A stretch of DNA of 64,000 bases from Pseudoalteromonas sp. XI10 (GTDB lineage Bacteria > Pseudomonadota > Gammaproteobacteria > Enterobacterales > Alteromonadaceae), in the NCBI RefSeq assembly GCF_001469895.1, contig NZ_LOPY01000051.1, positions 124,001 through 188,000 of the forward strand. Direction: 5' to 3'. The notes below the pieces were generated by a model that made no database searches, was not told the origin of the DNA, and was given only the letters and a program-made list of their open reading frames with translations. Shown here piece by piece: positions 56,631-64,000 of this stretch. Position numbers and translations under genes: made by a program. The stretch's first letter is position 1. Every line of letters starts with the position of its first letter.

Positions 56631-57500
56631 TCATTTATTACATACAAATGCCAGTTTGCTCTGTTTGTAATTTAACCTTGAGATTGAACCTTCACAAAAG
56701 CGTCTTAAATCAAGCCACTGTGATACCACTTCAGGCTCAGTCAAACTGCGCTTATGAACTCGGTTATTAACCGCATAGGCCACAGTGTCTTTGTCAATTA
56801 AAGCAAAGTCTTGCACCGACTCAGGTAATCTAAATAAATCACTAACTTCCTCAGTTTGCGGCGCAAAGCGTGCAACCCAATGTTGGTTGTTTTTGTTATA
56901 ACTAAATAAATAACTGTTTGTGTGCTTATCAAAAATTAAAGTACGGCCAATATCACCGGCAATGACACGCGGTTTAGCAGCTGCAACACGAGTGTATTGC
57001 AATGTATGCGGCTCACCTAAGATAAACATGATGAGATCTTCATCAGCGCCCCAAGCGTGGTAGCCAACCGGCTCAATCCATTCAAAAACTCGGCTAGCAA
57101 CAGATTCTTCTGCTAATGGATACTGCCATAACTTTTGCTTGCCATCTGCTTCAACCACGATTGCCGACAAGACTTGCTGATTTGGCATCAGCGTAGGCGA
57201 GTATTCACTGACAGGCGTGTTGGTGATATTCACGCTGCTCTTAGATGTAAAGTCATAAAACGCAATATCGGTTTGTGACTGGCCATTTTCCTCAACAACC
57301 TCATGGGTATAGTAAAGCCCTGTATCAACTAAAAATGGTTGATTATTATAAGCTTTATCATCTGTTACTCGCGACACCTGCATACCATATGGGGTGTCTA
57401 ACTCGGCAAGTAATATTTCGCTTTTAGGCATCGCTGCATGTACGTGACTGGTAAAAAATGTCCCTGCTGCGACGAAAAGTAAAGACGAAATCAATTTCAT
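56631..57500 (-). CDS. Exported beta-propeller-like protein (TolB/PD40 type)
   Basis: 289 residues with a signal peptide (ending HVHAA). Repeating motifs of the kind DIAFYDFTSKSSVNIT, PVSEYSPTLMPNQQVLSAI and QKLWQYPL are typical of PD40/TolB beta-propeller blades, perhaps four to six. There is a Cys pair near the C-terminus (FCEGS ... FVCNK). No enzymatic motif is seen. It is probably a periplasmic binding or scaffold protein. It is monocistronic. Confidence 0.65.
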   Translation of the reverse strand: MKLISSLLFVAAGTFFTSHVHAAMPKSEILLAELDTPYGMQVSRVTDDKAYNNQPFLVDTGLYYTHEVVEENGQSQTDIAFYDFTSKSSVNITNTPVSEYSPTLMPNQQVLSAIVVEADGKQKLWQYPLAEESVASRVFEWIEPVGYHAWGADEDLIMFILGEPHTLQYTRVAAAKPRVIAGDIGRTLIFDKHTNSYLFSYNKNNQHWVARFAPQTEEVSDLFRLPESVQDFALIDKDTVAYAVNNRVHKRSLTEPEVVSQWLDLRRFCEGSISRLNYKQSKLAFVCNK

Positions 57501-57641
57501 GTTGTTCTCTCGTTTTAATTTTTATCAGCCCATGATAGCGTTAATTAATCCGCCAGTCACTTGACCTTACCATGCTCGACCTTTATAACTAGGACGTGTT
57601 CGTTTTTTATCAGTTTCTACTGATTGATTTTATGCACGATA

Positions 57642-57710
57642 ATACCAATCGAGCTAAGTAACTGACCATTTTACACGCTAAAATAGTTAACAATTTAAGC
57701 CGACTGGTAT
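57642..57710. repeat. Small palindromic interspersed repeat, 69 bp
   Basis: Ends ATACCAATCGAGCT and the complement of AAGCCGACTGGTAT form imperfect terminal inverted repeats, and the middle folds as ATTTTA-CACGC-TAAAAT. I recall similar units in many copies in Pseudoalteromonas and Shewanella. It lies in the region just before prkB and ends 20 bases before its start codon. Confidence 0.6.
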
Positions 57711-57730
57711 CAACAATAACGAGAATAATT

Positions 57731-58630
57731 ATGTCAGCTAAACACCCAATCATCGCTATTACCGGTTCATCTGGGGCGGGGACTACCACAACCACCAATG
57801 CAATTAAGCACATTTTTAGAAGCTTAAGCATTGATGCAGCCTTCATTGAAGGCGATAGCTTTCATCGTTATACACGTCCAGAGATGGATAAAAAAGTCCG
57901 TGAAGCACAGCAAGAAGGTAAGCATATTAGCTACTTTGGCCGAGAAGCTAATGATTTTGGCGCCCTTGAGGAGCTTTTTTACCAATATGGCGAAACCGGG
58001 CAAGGTAAAATCAGACGCTACTTACATACTTTCGACGAAGCGGTCCCTTATAACCAATTACCGGGCACCTTTACACCTTGGCAAGACTTAGAATCAAATA
58101 CAGATATCTTATTCTATGAAGGTCTACATGGTGGTGCTGTCGATGAGAATCATGATGTTGCTAAGCATGTCGATTTATTGATTGGCATGGTGCCTATTAT
58201 TAACCTTGAGTGGATCCAAAAGCTCATTCGCGACACCTCTGAACGAGGCCACTCTCGTGAAGCAGTAATGGGCTCTATTGTGCGCTCGATGGACGATTAC
58301 ATAAATCATATTACTCCGCAGTTTTCGCGTACTCATATTAACTTCCAGCGAGTGCCGACGGTTGATACCTCAAACCCATTCAGCGCAAAAGATATTCCTT
58401 CTTTAGACGAAAGCTTTGTTGTTATTCGCTTTCGTGGCATAGATGACGTCGATTTTCCGTACTATTTGAGCATGATTGAAGGCAGTTTTATGTCTCGTAT
58501 CAATACCCTTGTGGTACCCGGTGGTAAAATGGGCTTAGCAATGGAGCTTGTGCTAACGCCGTTGATCAAAGATATAATTTTGAAAAAACGCGCCCTTGAA
58601 AATTTAGCTCCGGTTGACTTGCCGATTTAA
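57731..58630 (+). CDS. prkB: Phosphoribulokinase-family protein PrkB
   Basis: 299 residues, closely similar along the full length to E. coli PrkB. The P-loop is GSSGAGTTTTT near residues 11-21. Also present are VEGDSFHRYTRPEMD-like EGDSFHRYTRPEMD, ILFYEGLHGG and RDTSERGHSREAVM. Although a member of the phosphoribulokinase family, no RuBisCO or Calvin-cycle gene is here, and the physiological substrate of this heterotroph group is not established. It is followed by yjjX, whose start is 50 bases after its stop. Confidence 0.9.
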   Translation: MSAKHPIIAITGSSGAGTTTTTNAIKHIFRSLSIDAAFIEGDSFHRYTRPEMDKKVREAQQEGKHISYFGREANDFGALEELFYQYGETGQGKIRRYLHTFDEAVPYNQLPGTFTPWQDLESNTDILFYEGLHGGAVDENHDVAKHVDLLIGMVPIINLEWIQKLIRDTSERGHSREAVMGSIVRSMDDYINHITPQFSRTHINFQRVPTVDTSNPFSAKDIPSLDESFVVIRFRGIDDVDFPYYLSMIEGSFMSRINTLVVPGGKMGLAMELVLTPLIKDIILKKRALENLAPVDLPI

Positions 58631-58679
58631 CTCACTCGGGTACACTGCTGACTCTGGTGAAAACAATGGAGTCGTCGGC

Positions 58680-59219
58680 TTGAAACAAACTTTACGTGTT
58701 ATTGTTGGTTCAAAGAACCCCGTTAAAATTAACGCGGCTAAACATGTCTTTAGTCTTTATTTCCCAAATCATACCATTGAATGCAAAGGTGAAGATGCGC
58801 CTTCTGGCGTGCCTGATCAGCCACTAGGTGAAGATGAAACCCGCATCGGCGCTGAGAATCGAGTTAAGTATTGCCAAGATCACTTTGACGCCGACTTTTA
58901 TGCAGCAATGGAAGGCGGCGCAGAACAATTTAGTTATGGCGCTGCAACCTTTGCCTTTGTAGTGATTGCAAACAAGCAGCAATTTAGCGTTGGTCGCAGT
59001 AGCAACCTACCGTTACCGCAACCTTTTTACGATGCCTTGCTAGCTGGTAAAGAGCTAGGTGATGTCATGGATGAGGCGTTCAATACCGTTAATATCAAAC
59101 AACAAGGTGGTGCTATTGGCTTATTAACCAATCATCTTGCCACGCGCGAAAGTACTTATGTACAAGCGCTGACATTGGCCATGGCGCCATTTTCACACCC
59201 TACCCTATTCAACCAGTAA
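58680..59219 (+). CDS. yjjX: Inosine/xanthosine triphosphatase
   Basis: Hydrolyses ITP and XTP to keep them out of nucleic acids. About 179 residues with VGSKNPVKINAAKHVF, SGVPDQPLGEDETRIGAENR and AAMEGGAEQF, matching YjjX/DUF84. The longest frame starts inside prkB at 58614. TTG 58680 with GGAG eight bases upstream gives the normal N-terminus. It ends 11 bases before yjjG, so the two are co-transcribed. Confidence 0.9.
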   Translation: MKQTLRVIVGSKNPVKINAAKHVFSLYFPNHTIECKGEDAPSGVPDQPLGEDETRIGAENRVKYCQDHFDADFYAAMEGGAEQFSYGAATFAFVVIANKQQFSVGRSSNLPLPQPFYDALLAGKELGDVMDEAFNTVNIKQQGGAIGLLTNHLATRESTYVQALTLAMAPFSHPTLFNQ

Positions 59220-59230
59220 TTAGGATAACC

Positions 59231-59905
59231 ATGAAGTATAGCCACGTATTATTCGATGCAGATGAAACGCTATTTAGTTTTAATGCATTCGAAGGTTTAA
59301 AAGTGATGTTTGCACATTACGGCGTAGAATTTACTGAGTCAGATTATCATCATTACCAAGCAACCAATAAGCCGCTTTGGGTTGCTTATCAAAAGCATGA
59401 AATTACCGCCAGCGAGCTACAGATAACTCGCTTTACAGAATGGGCTAATAGACTCGATGTGCCAGCAAAAGAGCTTAACGATGGCTTCTTGGATGCTATG
59501 GCCTCTATTTGTGTGCCATTACCTGGTGCAGTTGACTTGCTTACAAAGTTAAAACCACACGCCAAGCTAGGCATTATTACCAATGGGTTTGCTAAGTTAC
59601 AACAAAAACGCCTAGAGCACACCGGTTTGCAGGATATGTTCGATTGGCTAGTTATTTCAGAGTTAGTCGGTAAAGCAAAGCCTGCCCCAGAGATTTTTCA
59701 ACATACATTTCAATTAATGGGGAATCCGCCAAAAGAGCAGATTTTAATGGTAGGTGATACCGCTGCCAGTGATATTTTAGGTGGTCACAATGTGGGTATC
59801 GACACGTGTTGGTTACAACACCCAGGAGTTGAGTTACCAGAGGACATTAAACCAACTTATCAAATCAATCAGTTGGTCGAGCTTGAAGCTATTCTAGGCT
59901 TGTAA
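59231..59905 (+). CDS. yjjG: Pyrimidine 5'-nucleotidase (HAD family)
   Basis: Dephosphorylates nucleoside monophosphates, including non-canonical pyrimidines (house-cleaning). 224 residues with HAD motif I FDADETLF, motif II ITNGF, motif III Lys in GKAKPAP and motif IV MVGDTAASDILGG. It matches E. coli YjjG along its length. Pairing with yjjX supports a nucleotide-sanitation unit. Confidence 0.92.
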   Translation: MKYSHVLFDADETLFSFNAFEGLKVMFAHYGVEFTESDYHHYQATNKPLWVAYQKHEITASELQITRFTEWANRLDVPAKELNDGFLDAMASICVPLPGAVDLLTKLKPHAKLGIITNGFAKLQQKRLEHTGLQDMFDWLVISELVGKAKPAPEIFQHTFQLMGNPPKEQILMVGDTAASDILGGHNVGIDTCWLQHPGVELPEDIKPTYQINQLVELEAILGL

Positions 59906-59924
59906 TTCTTGATAATAGTTTGGC

Positions 59925-59955
59925 AAAAAAAATGACGCTTAAAGCGTCATTTTTT
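59925..59955. terminator. Bidirectional terminator
   Basis: AAAAAATGACGC / GCGTCATTTTTT with a TTAAA loop, between the convergent yjjG and lpxC genes. Confidence 0.9.
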
Positions 59956-59976
59956 ATAACTGTAATATGCTTGCGA

Positions 59977-60900
59977 TTAAGCTGTCGCTACTTCTAGGCC
60001 TGGTGCTGGCATAGTCACTGGGGTATCGAATGTTGCCCATTCCCATGCTGACTCAGTCGCCATAATTTTACGAAGTAGTTTATTGTTTAAATCATGGCCT
60101 GATTTATAAGCCGTGATTTTACCTAGAATGTTGTGGCCAGTCATAAACATATCGCCCACACAATCTAAGATCTTGTGTTTAACAAACTCATCGCTATAAC
60201 GTAAGCCGTTTGGATTAAGTACTTTAAACTCATCCAATACAACTGCGTTATCCATGCTACCACCTAATGCTAGGTTGTTAGCGTGCATATACTCGATATC
60301 TTTCATAAAGCCGAAAGTACGTGCGCGGCTGATTTCTTCAGTGAAGCTTTGTGCCGTGATATCTAAACCGATACGTTGGCGGCTTTCATTGATTGCTGGA
60401 TGATCAAACGCAATTTCAAAATCGATGTGGAAACCATCGTATGGTTCGATCTCAGCCCATTTATCGCCTTCTTCAATACGTACTTTTTCTTTAATACGAA
60501 TAAAGCGCTTAGCTGCATTTACTTCTTTAATGCCGCCTTTTTGTAACAAATAGATGAATGGTAATGCACTACCATCCATAATTGGTACTTCTGAGCTGTC
60601 TAATTCAACAATTAGATTATCAATACCCATTGCCGCTACCGCCGCAATAAGGTGCTCAGTCGTTGATAAGCGAACGCCATCTTTGTTTGTTAAACAGGTA
60701 CACAGTTGCGTATCACCAACGGCTTCTGGTGTTGTTTCAAAATCAACAACCGGATCAAGGTCTACGCGACGAAATACTATCCCAGTATTTGCGCTCGCAG
60801 GTCGGAGAGTAATAGTGACCTTCTCACCTTTATGAAGTCCAATTCCTATGGCTTTGACTACTTCTGCAATCGTACGCTGTTTAATCATAGGTTCGCTCAC
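59977..60900 (-). CDS. lpxC: UDP-3-O-acyl-N-acetylglucosamine deacetylase
   Basis: The committed step of lipid A synthesis. 307 residues. Zinc ligands are His in [14 protein letters not shown] (about residue 79) and His/Asp in [10 protein letters not shown] (about 238-242). [12 protein letters not shown] and GFMKDIEYM are conserved. It begins [20 protein letters not shown] as in other LpxC. It follows ftsZ by 92 bases holding its own promoter region, and ends at a terminator, so the cluster does not continue into secM/secA here. Confidence 0.97.
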   Translation of the reverse strand: MSEPMIKQRTIAEVVKAIGIGLHKGEKVTITLRPASANTGIVFRRVDLDPVVDFETTPEAVGDTQLCTCLTNKDGVRLSTTEHLIAAVAAMGIDNLIVELDSSEVPIMDGSALPFIYLLQKGGIKEVNAAKRFIRIKEKVRIEEGDKWAEIEPYDGFHIDFEIAFDHPAINESRQRIGLDITAQSFTEEISRARTFGFMKDIEYMHANNLALGGSMDNAVVLDEFKVLNPNGLRYSDEFVKHKILDCVGDMFMTGHNILGKITAYKSGHDLNNKLLRKIMATESAWEWATFDTPVTMPAPGLEVATA

Positions 60901-60992
60901 TTATAGTTACAGTTAGACGGCGAATTGTATCATAAATACATCCAGCTGCCAATTTGTTTATTTATCGAACAAAATAACCAGTAAAAGTCTAT

Positions 60993-62240
60993 TTAGTCAG
61001 CTTGCTTTCTAAGAAAAGCAGGGATATCGAAATAATCTCCCCCTTCTGACTTATCAGATTTTTTGCTGCTCTCAGTGCTGCTAGATACTGAGCTGCTCGT
61101 TGTACTTTGTTGTACTGGCTCTTGCTTTTCAGACGCTGATGACATGCTTACATCATCGCTGCTACCTTGACTTGCAAAGCTTGGTACATACATGCTGCTA
61201 GTTGTTTGGTTCATTGAGCTTTGTACATCAGAGCCTGATGCTTTCTTAAAGCCATTATCAACAATACCAAACTGAGGACGACGATCGCCGCCTAAACCTG
61301 TTGCAACAACCGTTACACGTAACTCGTCGCTCATTTCAGGGTCAATTACCGCACCAACAACCACTGTTGCGTTTTCTGACGCAAGTGCTTTAACGTGGTT
61401 ACCAACAATTTCAAATTCTTCAATCGCAATATCCATACCTGCAGTGATATTAACTAGGATACCTTTAGCACCAGTTAAATCGACATCTTCAAGTAGTGGG
61501 CTTGAGATAGCTGCTTCAGCTGCTTCTTGCGCACGGTCAGGACCAGACGCTGATGCTGTGCCCATCATCGCAGTACCCATCGCTGACATAACTGTACGTA
61601 CGTCGGCGAAATCCACGTTGATTAGACCAGAACGTGTGATTAGCTCTGCAATACCTTGTACCGCACCAAATAACACGTCATTCGCTTTTGCGAAGGCATC
61701 TAATAGTGTAGTGCCTTTGCCTAAAACTTTAAGCAATTTATTGTTCGGAATTGTAATAAGTGAGTCTACAGTTTCTGACAATTCATTAATGCCTTGTTCA
61801 GCAGCTGCAGCACGCTTTTTACCTTCAAAGTCAAACGGGCGCGTTACAACAGCAACCGTTAAAATTCCTAACTCTTTAGCAATTTTAGCAACCACTGGCG
61901 CAGCACCTGTACCAGTACCACCGCCCATACCAGCTGCGATGAACACCATGTCAGCGCCTTCAAGGCTGGCACGGATAGTCTCAGCGTCTTCTTCAGCAGA
62001 GTTACGACCCACTTCAGGGTTTGCACCCGCACCTAGACCAGAGGTGATTTGTGTACCTAGCTGTACAGTTACATCAGCCGACGAATTACGTAATGCTTGT
62101 GCATCCGTATTCGCAGCAATGAAACGTACGCCTTCAATTTGTTGTTTTACCATGTGCTCAACAGCGTTACCGCCGCCACCGCCCACGCCAATTACTTTAA
62201 TGACAGCTTCTTCGCTGTGCTGTTCCATCATATCAAACAT
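60993..62240 (-). CDS. ftsZ: Cell division GTPase FtsZ
   Basis: Tubulin-like GTPase forming the division ring. 415 residues. The nucleotide signatures are [13 protein letters not shown] (about 18-30) and [13 protein letters not shown] (106-118). The T7 loop is [10 protein letters not shown] variable Ser/Gln-rich linker is at about 320-395. The conserved C-terminal peptide [11 protein letters not shown] binds FtsA and ZipA. It is 21 bases after ftsA with a GGAGAG ribosome binding site. Confidence 0.98.
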   Translation of the reverse strand: MFDMMEQHSEEAVIKVIGVGGGGGNAVEHMVKQQIEGVRFIAANTDAQALRNSSADVTVQLGTQITSGLGAGANPEVGRNSAEEDAETIRASLEGADMVFIAAGMGGGTGTGAAPVVAKIAKELGILTVAVVTRPFDFEGKKRAAAAEQGINELSETVDSLITIPNNKLLKVLGKGTTLLDAFAKANDVLFGAVQGIAELITRSGLINVDFADVRTVMSAMGTAMMGTASASGPDRAQEAAEAAISSPLLEDVDLTGAKGILVNITAGMDIAIEEFEIVGNHVKALASENATVVVGAVIDPEMSDELRVTVVATGLGGDRRPQFGIVDNGFKKASGSDVQSSMNQTTSSMYVPSFASQGSSDDVSMSSASEKQEPVQQSTTSSSVSSSTESSKKSDKSEGGDYFDIPAFLRKQAD

Positions 62241-62261
62241 GTTTACTCTCCGACTTGAGTC

Positions 62262-63494
62262 TTAAAACTCACCTTGGAACCACTTAGTAATACGGTTCCA
62301 CCAATTATTATCACCTTCAGCTTTCGACTTTTGTGCATTCATCGATTGCATTGTACGGCCGTATTGTAACAAACCAACCGCGGTCGCGTACGAAGGATCA
62401 TCTACATAATCTGTCAAACCAACAATCCCGATTGGTTTGCCAATTCTGACTGGCATTTGGAAAATGTCTTCTGCCACTTCCATTGCACCCGTCATTTTTG
62501 CTGTTCCGCCAGTAATGACGAGACCTGCAGCAATTTGGTCTTCAAAACCTGAGCGGCGTATTTCTTCCATCGCCAACTCGAATAATTCTCTAAAACGTGG
62601 CTCAACAACCTCAGCTAAAGTATGGCGCGACATAATACGCGCAGGTCGGCCACCAACACTCGGTACTTCAATAGTGTCTTCGTTGCTTGCCATTTGGCTA
62701 CTCGCACACGCATATTGTACTTTGAGTGACTCAGCATGTGATATAGGTGTTCTAAATATTTTTGCAATATCACCAGTCACTTGGTTACCCGCCACTGGAA
62801 TAACCGCTGAATGACGAAGCGCACCATTAATATAAATGGTGATATCCATGGTGCCCCCACCGATATCTAACACGGCTACACCGAGCTCTTTTTCGTCATC
62901 TGTGAGTACTGAATAACATGATGCCAGTGCAGTAAAGATCAACTGATCCACTTCAAGGCCACAACGCTCAACACATTTCTCGATATTCTTTGCCATATCG
63001 TTTGAGCAAGTAATGATGTGCGCGCGAGCTTCCATACGCACACCGCTCATGCCAAGTGGGTTTTTAATCCCTTCTTGCATATCGATGCTGTATTCTTGTG
63101 GCAATGCATGTAGCATTTTTCGTTCTGCCGAAATAGGCACTGAACGAGCAATGTGAATGACATTTTCAATATCTTCGTCAGTCACTTCCGTGTTGTTAAT
63201 TGCCACTACACCGCTTTCATTTTGGCACTGGATATGTTTTCCAGAAATACCTAAATAAACAGAGCTAATACGACAATCAGCCATCAACTCAGCTTCATCT
63301 ATAGCTCGACGAATCGATTCAGAAACAAGGTTAAGGTCGTTAACGCCGCCTTTATCCATACCATGCGATACTTGGCTGCCAACACCCACAATGCTTAGTT
63401 TGTTATCTGCGGTGATTTCACCAACGGTGGCCACAACTTTCGATGTGCCAACGTCTAATCCAATCACTAGGTTTCTTTCTGCTGACTTGGTCAT
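62262..63494 (-). CDS. ftsA: Cell division protein FtsA
   Basis: Actin-like membrane tether for FtsZ. 410 residues. It has VIGLDVGTSKVVATVGE (phosphate 1), VAVLDIGGGTMDITIY (phosphate 2) and GLVITGGTAKMTGAMEVA (adenosine). The C-terminal amphipathic helix NRITKWFQGEF serves for membrane binding. The start overlaps the ftsQ stop by four bases (ATGA). Confidence 0.98.
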   Translation of the reverse strand: MTKSAERNLVIGLDVGTSKVVATVGEITADNKLSIVGVGSQVSHGMDKGGVNDLNLVSESIRRAIDEAELMADCRISSVYLGISGKHIQCQNESGVVAINNTEVTDEDIENVIHIARSVPISAERKMLHALPQEYSIDMQEGIKNPLGMSGVRMEARAHIITCSNDMAKNIEKCVERCGLEVDQLIFTALASCYSVLTDDEKELGVAVLDIGGGTMDITIYINGALRHSAVIPVAGNQVTGDIAKIFRTPISHAESLKVQYACASSQMASNEDTIEVPSVGGRPARIMSRHTLAEVVEPRFRELFELAMEEIRRSGFEDQIAAGLVITGGTAKMTGAMEVAEDIFQMPVRIGKPIGIVGLTDYVDDPSYATAVGLLQYGRTMQSMNAQKSKAEGDNNWWNRITKWFQGEF

Positions 63495-64000
63495 GCCTTA
63501 CTCTTATTTTCTAATTGTTCTTCTTGCACTGGCTTCCAGCTCACTGCAAGACCGGTATCATACCGTAAATCAACAACATCGATTTGTGCATCTGCACGTT
63601 GTTCCATGCGCGGATACACGTCAATAAAACGCTGTACACGCTTTGCTTTTTCTTTGCGGCCTAAGTTCAGGCGAATGCCGTTATCAAGCCATAACTGCCA
63701 CGAAAAGCGCTCAGAAAGCGCTAAACTGGTCAGCTCTAAGTTATTCACTTTGAGCATTTCTTGAAATTGACTAAAAGCAGTCCACGCCTCGATTTCACTG
63801 CCTTCTGGGCCATATAGCTGTGGCAAGCTTGTAGGTAATTTATCACTACTTGCTTGGAACACTTCGCCAGCTTGGTTTAACAGTAAATCACTATTCCAAT
63901 GCGCTACAGCTTGATGCTCAACAACATATACTTGCAAGGTATCTGGCCATTGCTTTCTGACCGATGCCGTTGCCACCCACGGTAAGCCTTGTACTAAGCG
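63491..64000 (-). CDS. ftsQ: Cell division protein FtsQ, 5' part beyond window
   Basis: About 169 C-terminal residues are present, and the frame runs off the window edge. LPWVATASVRKQWPDTLQVYVVEH is the beta domain following the POTRA domain of FtsQ, with EVFQAS, LPQLYGPEGSE and the C-terminal region before ftsA in the expected place. FtsQ is a bitopic divisome protein bridging FtsB/L. The POTRA domain and membrane helix are missing from the window. Confidence 0.95.
   Translation of the reverse strand, partial: RLVQGLPWVATASVRKQWPDTLQVYVVEHQAVAHWNSDLLLNQAGEVFQASSDKLPTSLPQLYGPEGSEIEAWTAFSQFQEMLKVNNLELTSLALSERFSWQLWLDNGIRLNLGRKEKAKRVQRFIDVYPRMEQRADAQIDVVDLRYDTGLAVSWKPVQEEQLENKSKA

Noticed and set aside
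57609-57624. Small ATCAGT-TTCT-ACTGAT hairpin
   Set aside because: Only six pairs with a weak T tract and no gene ending nearby in the right direction. It could be chance.
57731-58630. Carbon fixation through phosphoribulokinase
   Set aside because: No RuBisCO or other Calvin-cycle genes in the window, and the sequence matches the PrkB branch of heterotrophs.
61444-62265. Long plus-strand open frame (273 codons) opposite ftsZ
   Set aside because: It is antisense to a highly conserved gene, has a low-complexity Ser/Ala/Pro composition produced by the ftsZ codon pattern, and has no ribosome binding site.

Overview
The window is a chromosomal segment of a marine gammaproteobacterium of the Alteromonadales. 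Pseudoalteromonas is the best fit, judged from the protein sequences, the many TonB-dependent receptors, the dcw cluster order ftsQ-ftsA-ftsZ-lpxC, and a family of palindromic interspersed repeats typical of that group. No rRNA, tRNA, CRISPR array, prophage or complete insertion sequence was found. Coding density is high. The only stretch above 300 bases without a gene (6317-6734) is filled by a non-coding miniature transposon-like element.

Layout. 1-1812 is the 3' part of a TonB-dependent receptor. 1.8-10.3 kb holds zapE, rsuA, a Cache chemoreceptor, a YggN-like exported protein, the repeat element, a large exported zinc metalloprotease and fbp. 10.3-15.3 kb has two small proteins, a complete TonB-dependent receptor and a TPR-sulfotransferase. 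15.3-17.6 kb is a minus-strand operon of a CDP-glycerol-type glycerophosphotransferase, a TagD-like cytidylyltransferase and sseA. 17.7-21.9 kb is a tightly overlapping minus-strand operon: cupredoxin, GGDEF-EAL protein, DUF3034 protein and lipoprotein truncated globin. purC follows. 23.4-27.0 kb is a second glycerophosphotransferase gene followed by an ABC ATPase, an FtsX-type permease with an Asp-His repeat, and a DUF3299 protein. 27.0-32.8 kb is a complete RND efflux operon. 32.9-38.6 kb holds mutM with an unknown partner, ppaC, and rnr-rlmB. 38.7-41.9 kb is a DUF350 / unknown membrane protein / membrane-bound aminopropyltransferase-like operon. 42.0-46.8 kb has an EamA transporter, a GDPD, a second chemoreceptor, an unknown anchored protein and queG. 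46.8-50.0 kb is a hybrid histidine kinase with a response regulator lacking a recognisable output. 50-53.5 kb has small stress or housekeeping genes (GNAT, exported glutathione peroxidase, ppiC, GST, DUF2750) and a degenerate integrase-like protein. 53.6-59.9 kb has an M1 aminopeptidase, two little-known proteins, prkB, yjjX and yjjG. 60-64 kb is lpxC, ftsZ, ftsA and the 3' part of ftsQ.

Most of the window is housekeeping: cell division, envelope, translation, RNA decay and nucleotide metabolism. The parts that look least described are the cupredoxin / c-di-GMP / DUF3034 / globin operon, the DUF350-aminopropyltransferase operon, and the two phosphoglycerol-transfer loci, which suggest teichoic-acid-like glycerol phosphate decoration of a Gram-negative surface glycan. 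Several starts were moved from the longest reading frame on the basis of ribosome binding sites, overlaps or family length; these are noted per gene. All identifications are from reading the sequence and from memory of the families, with no database search.
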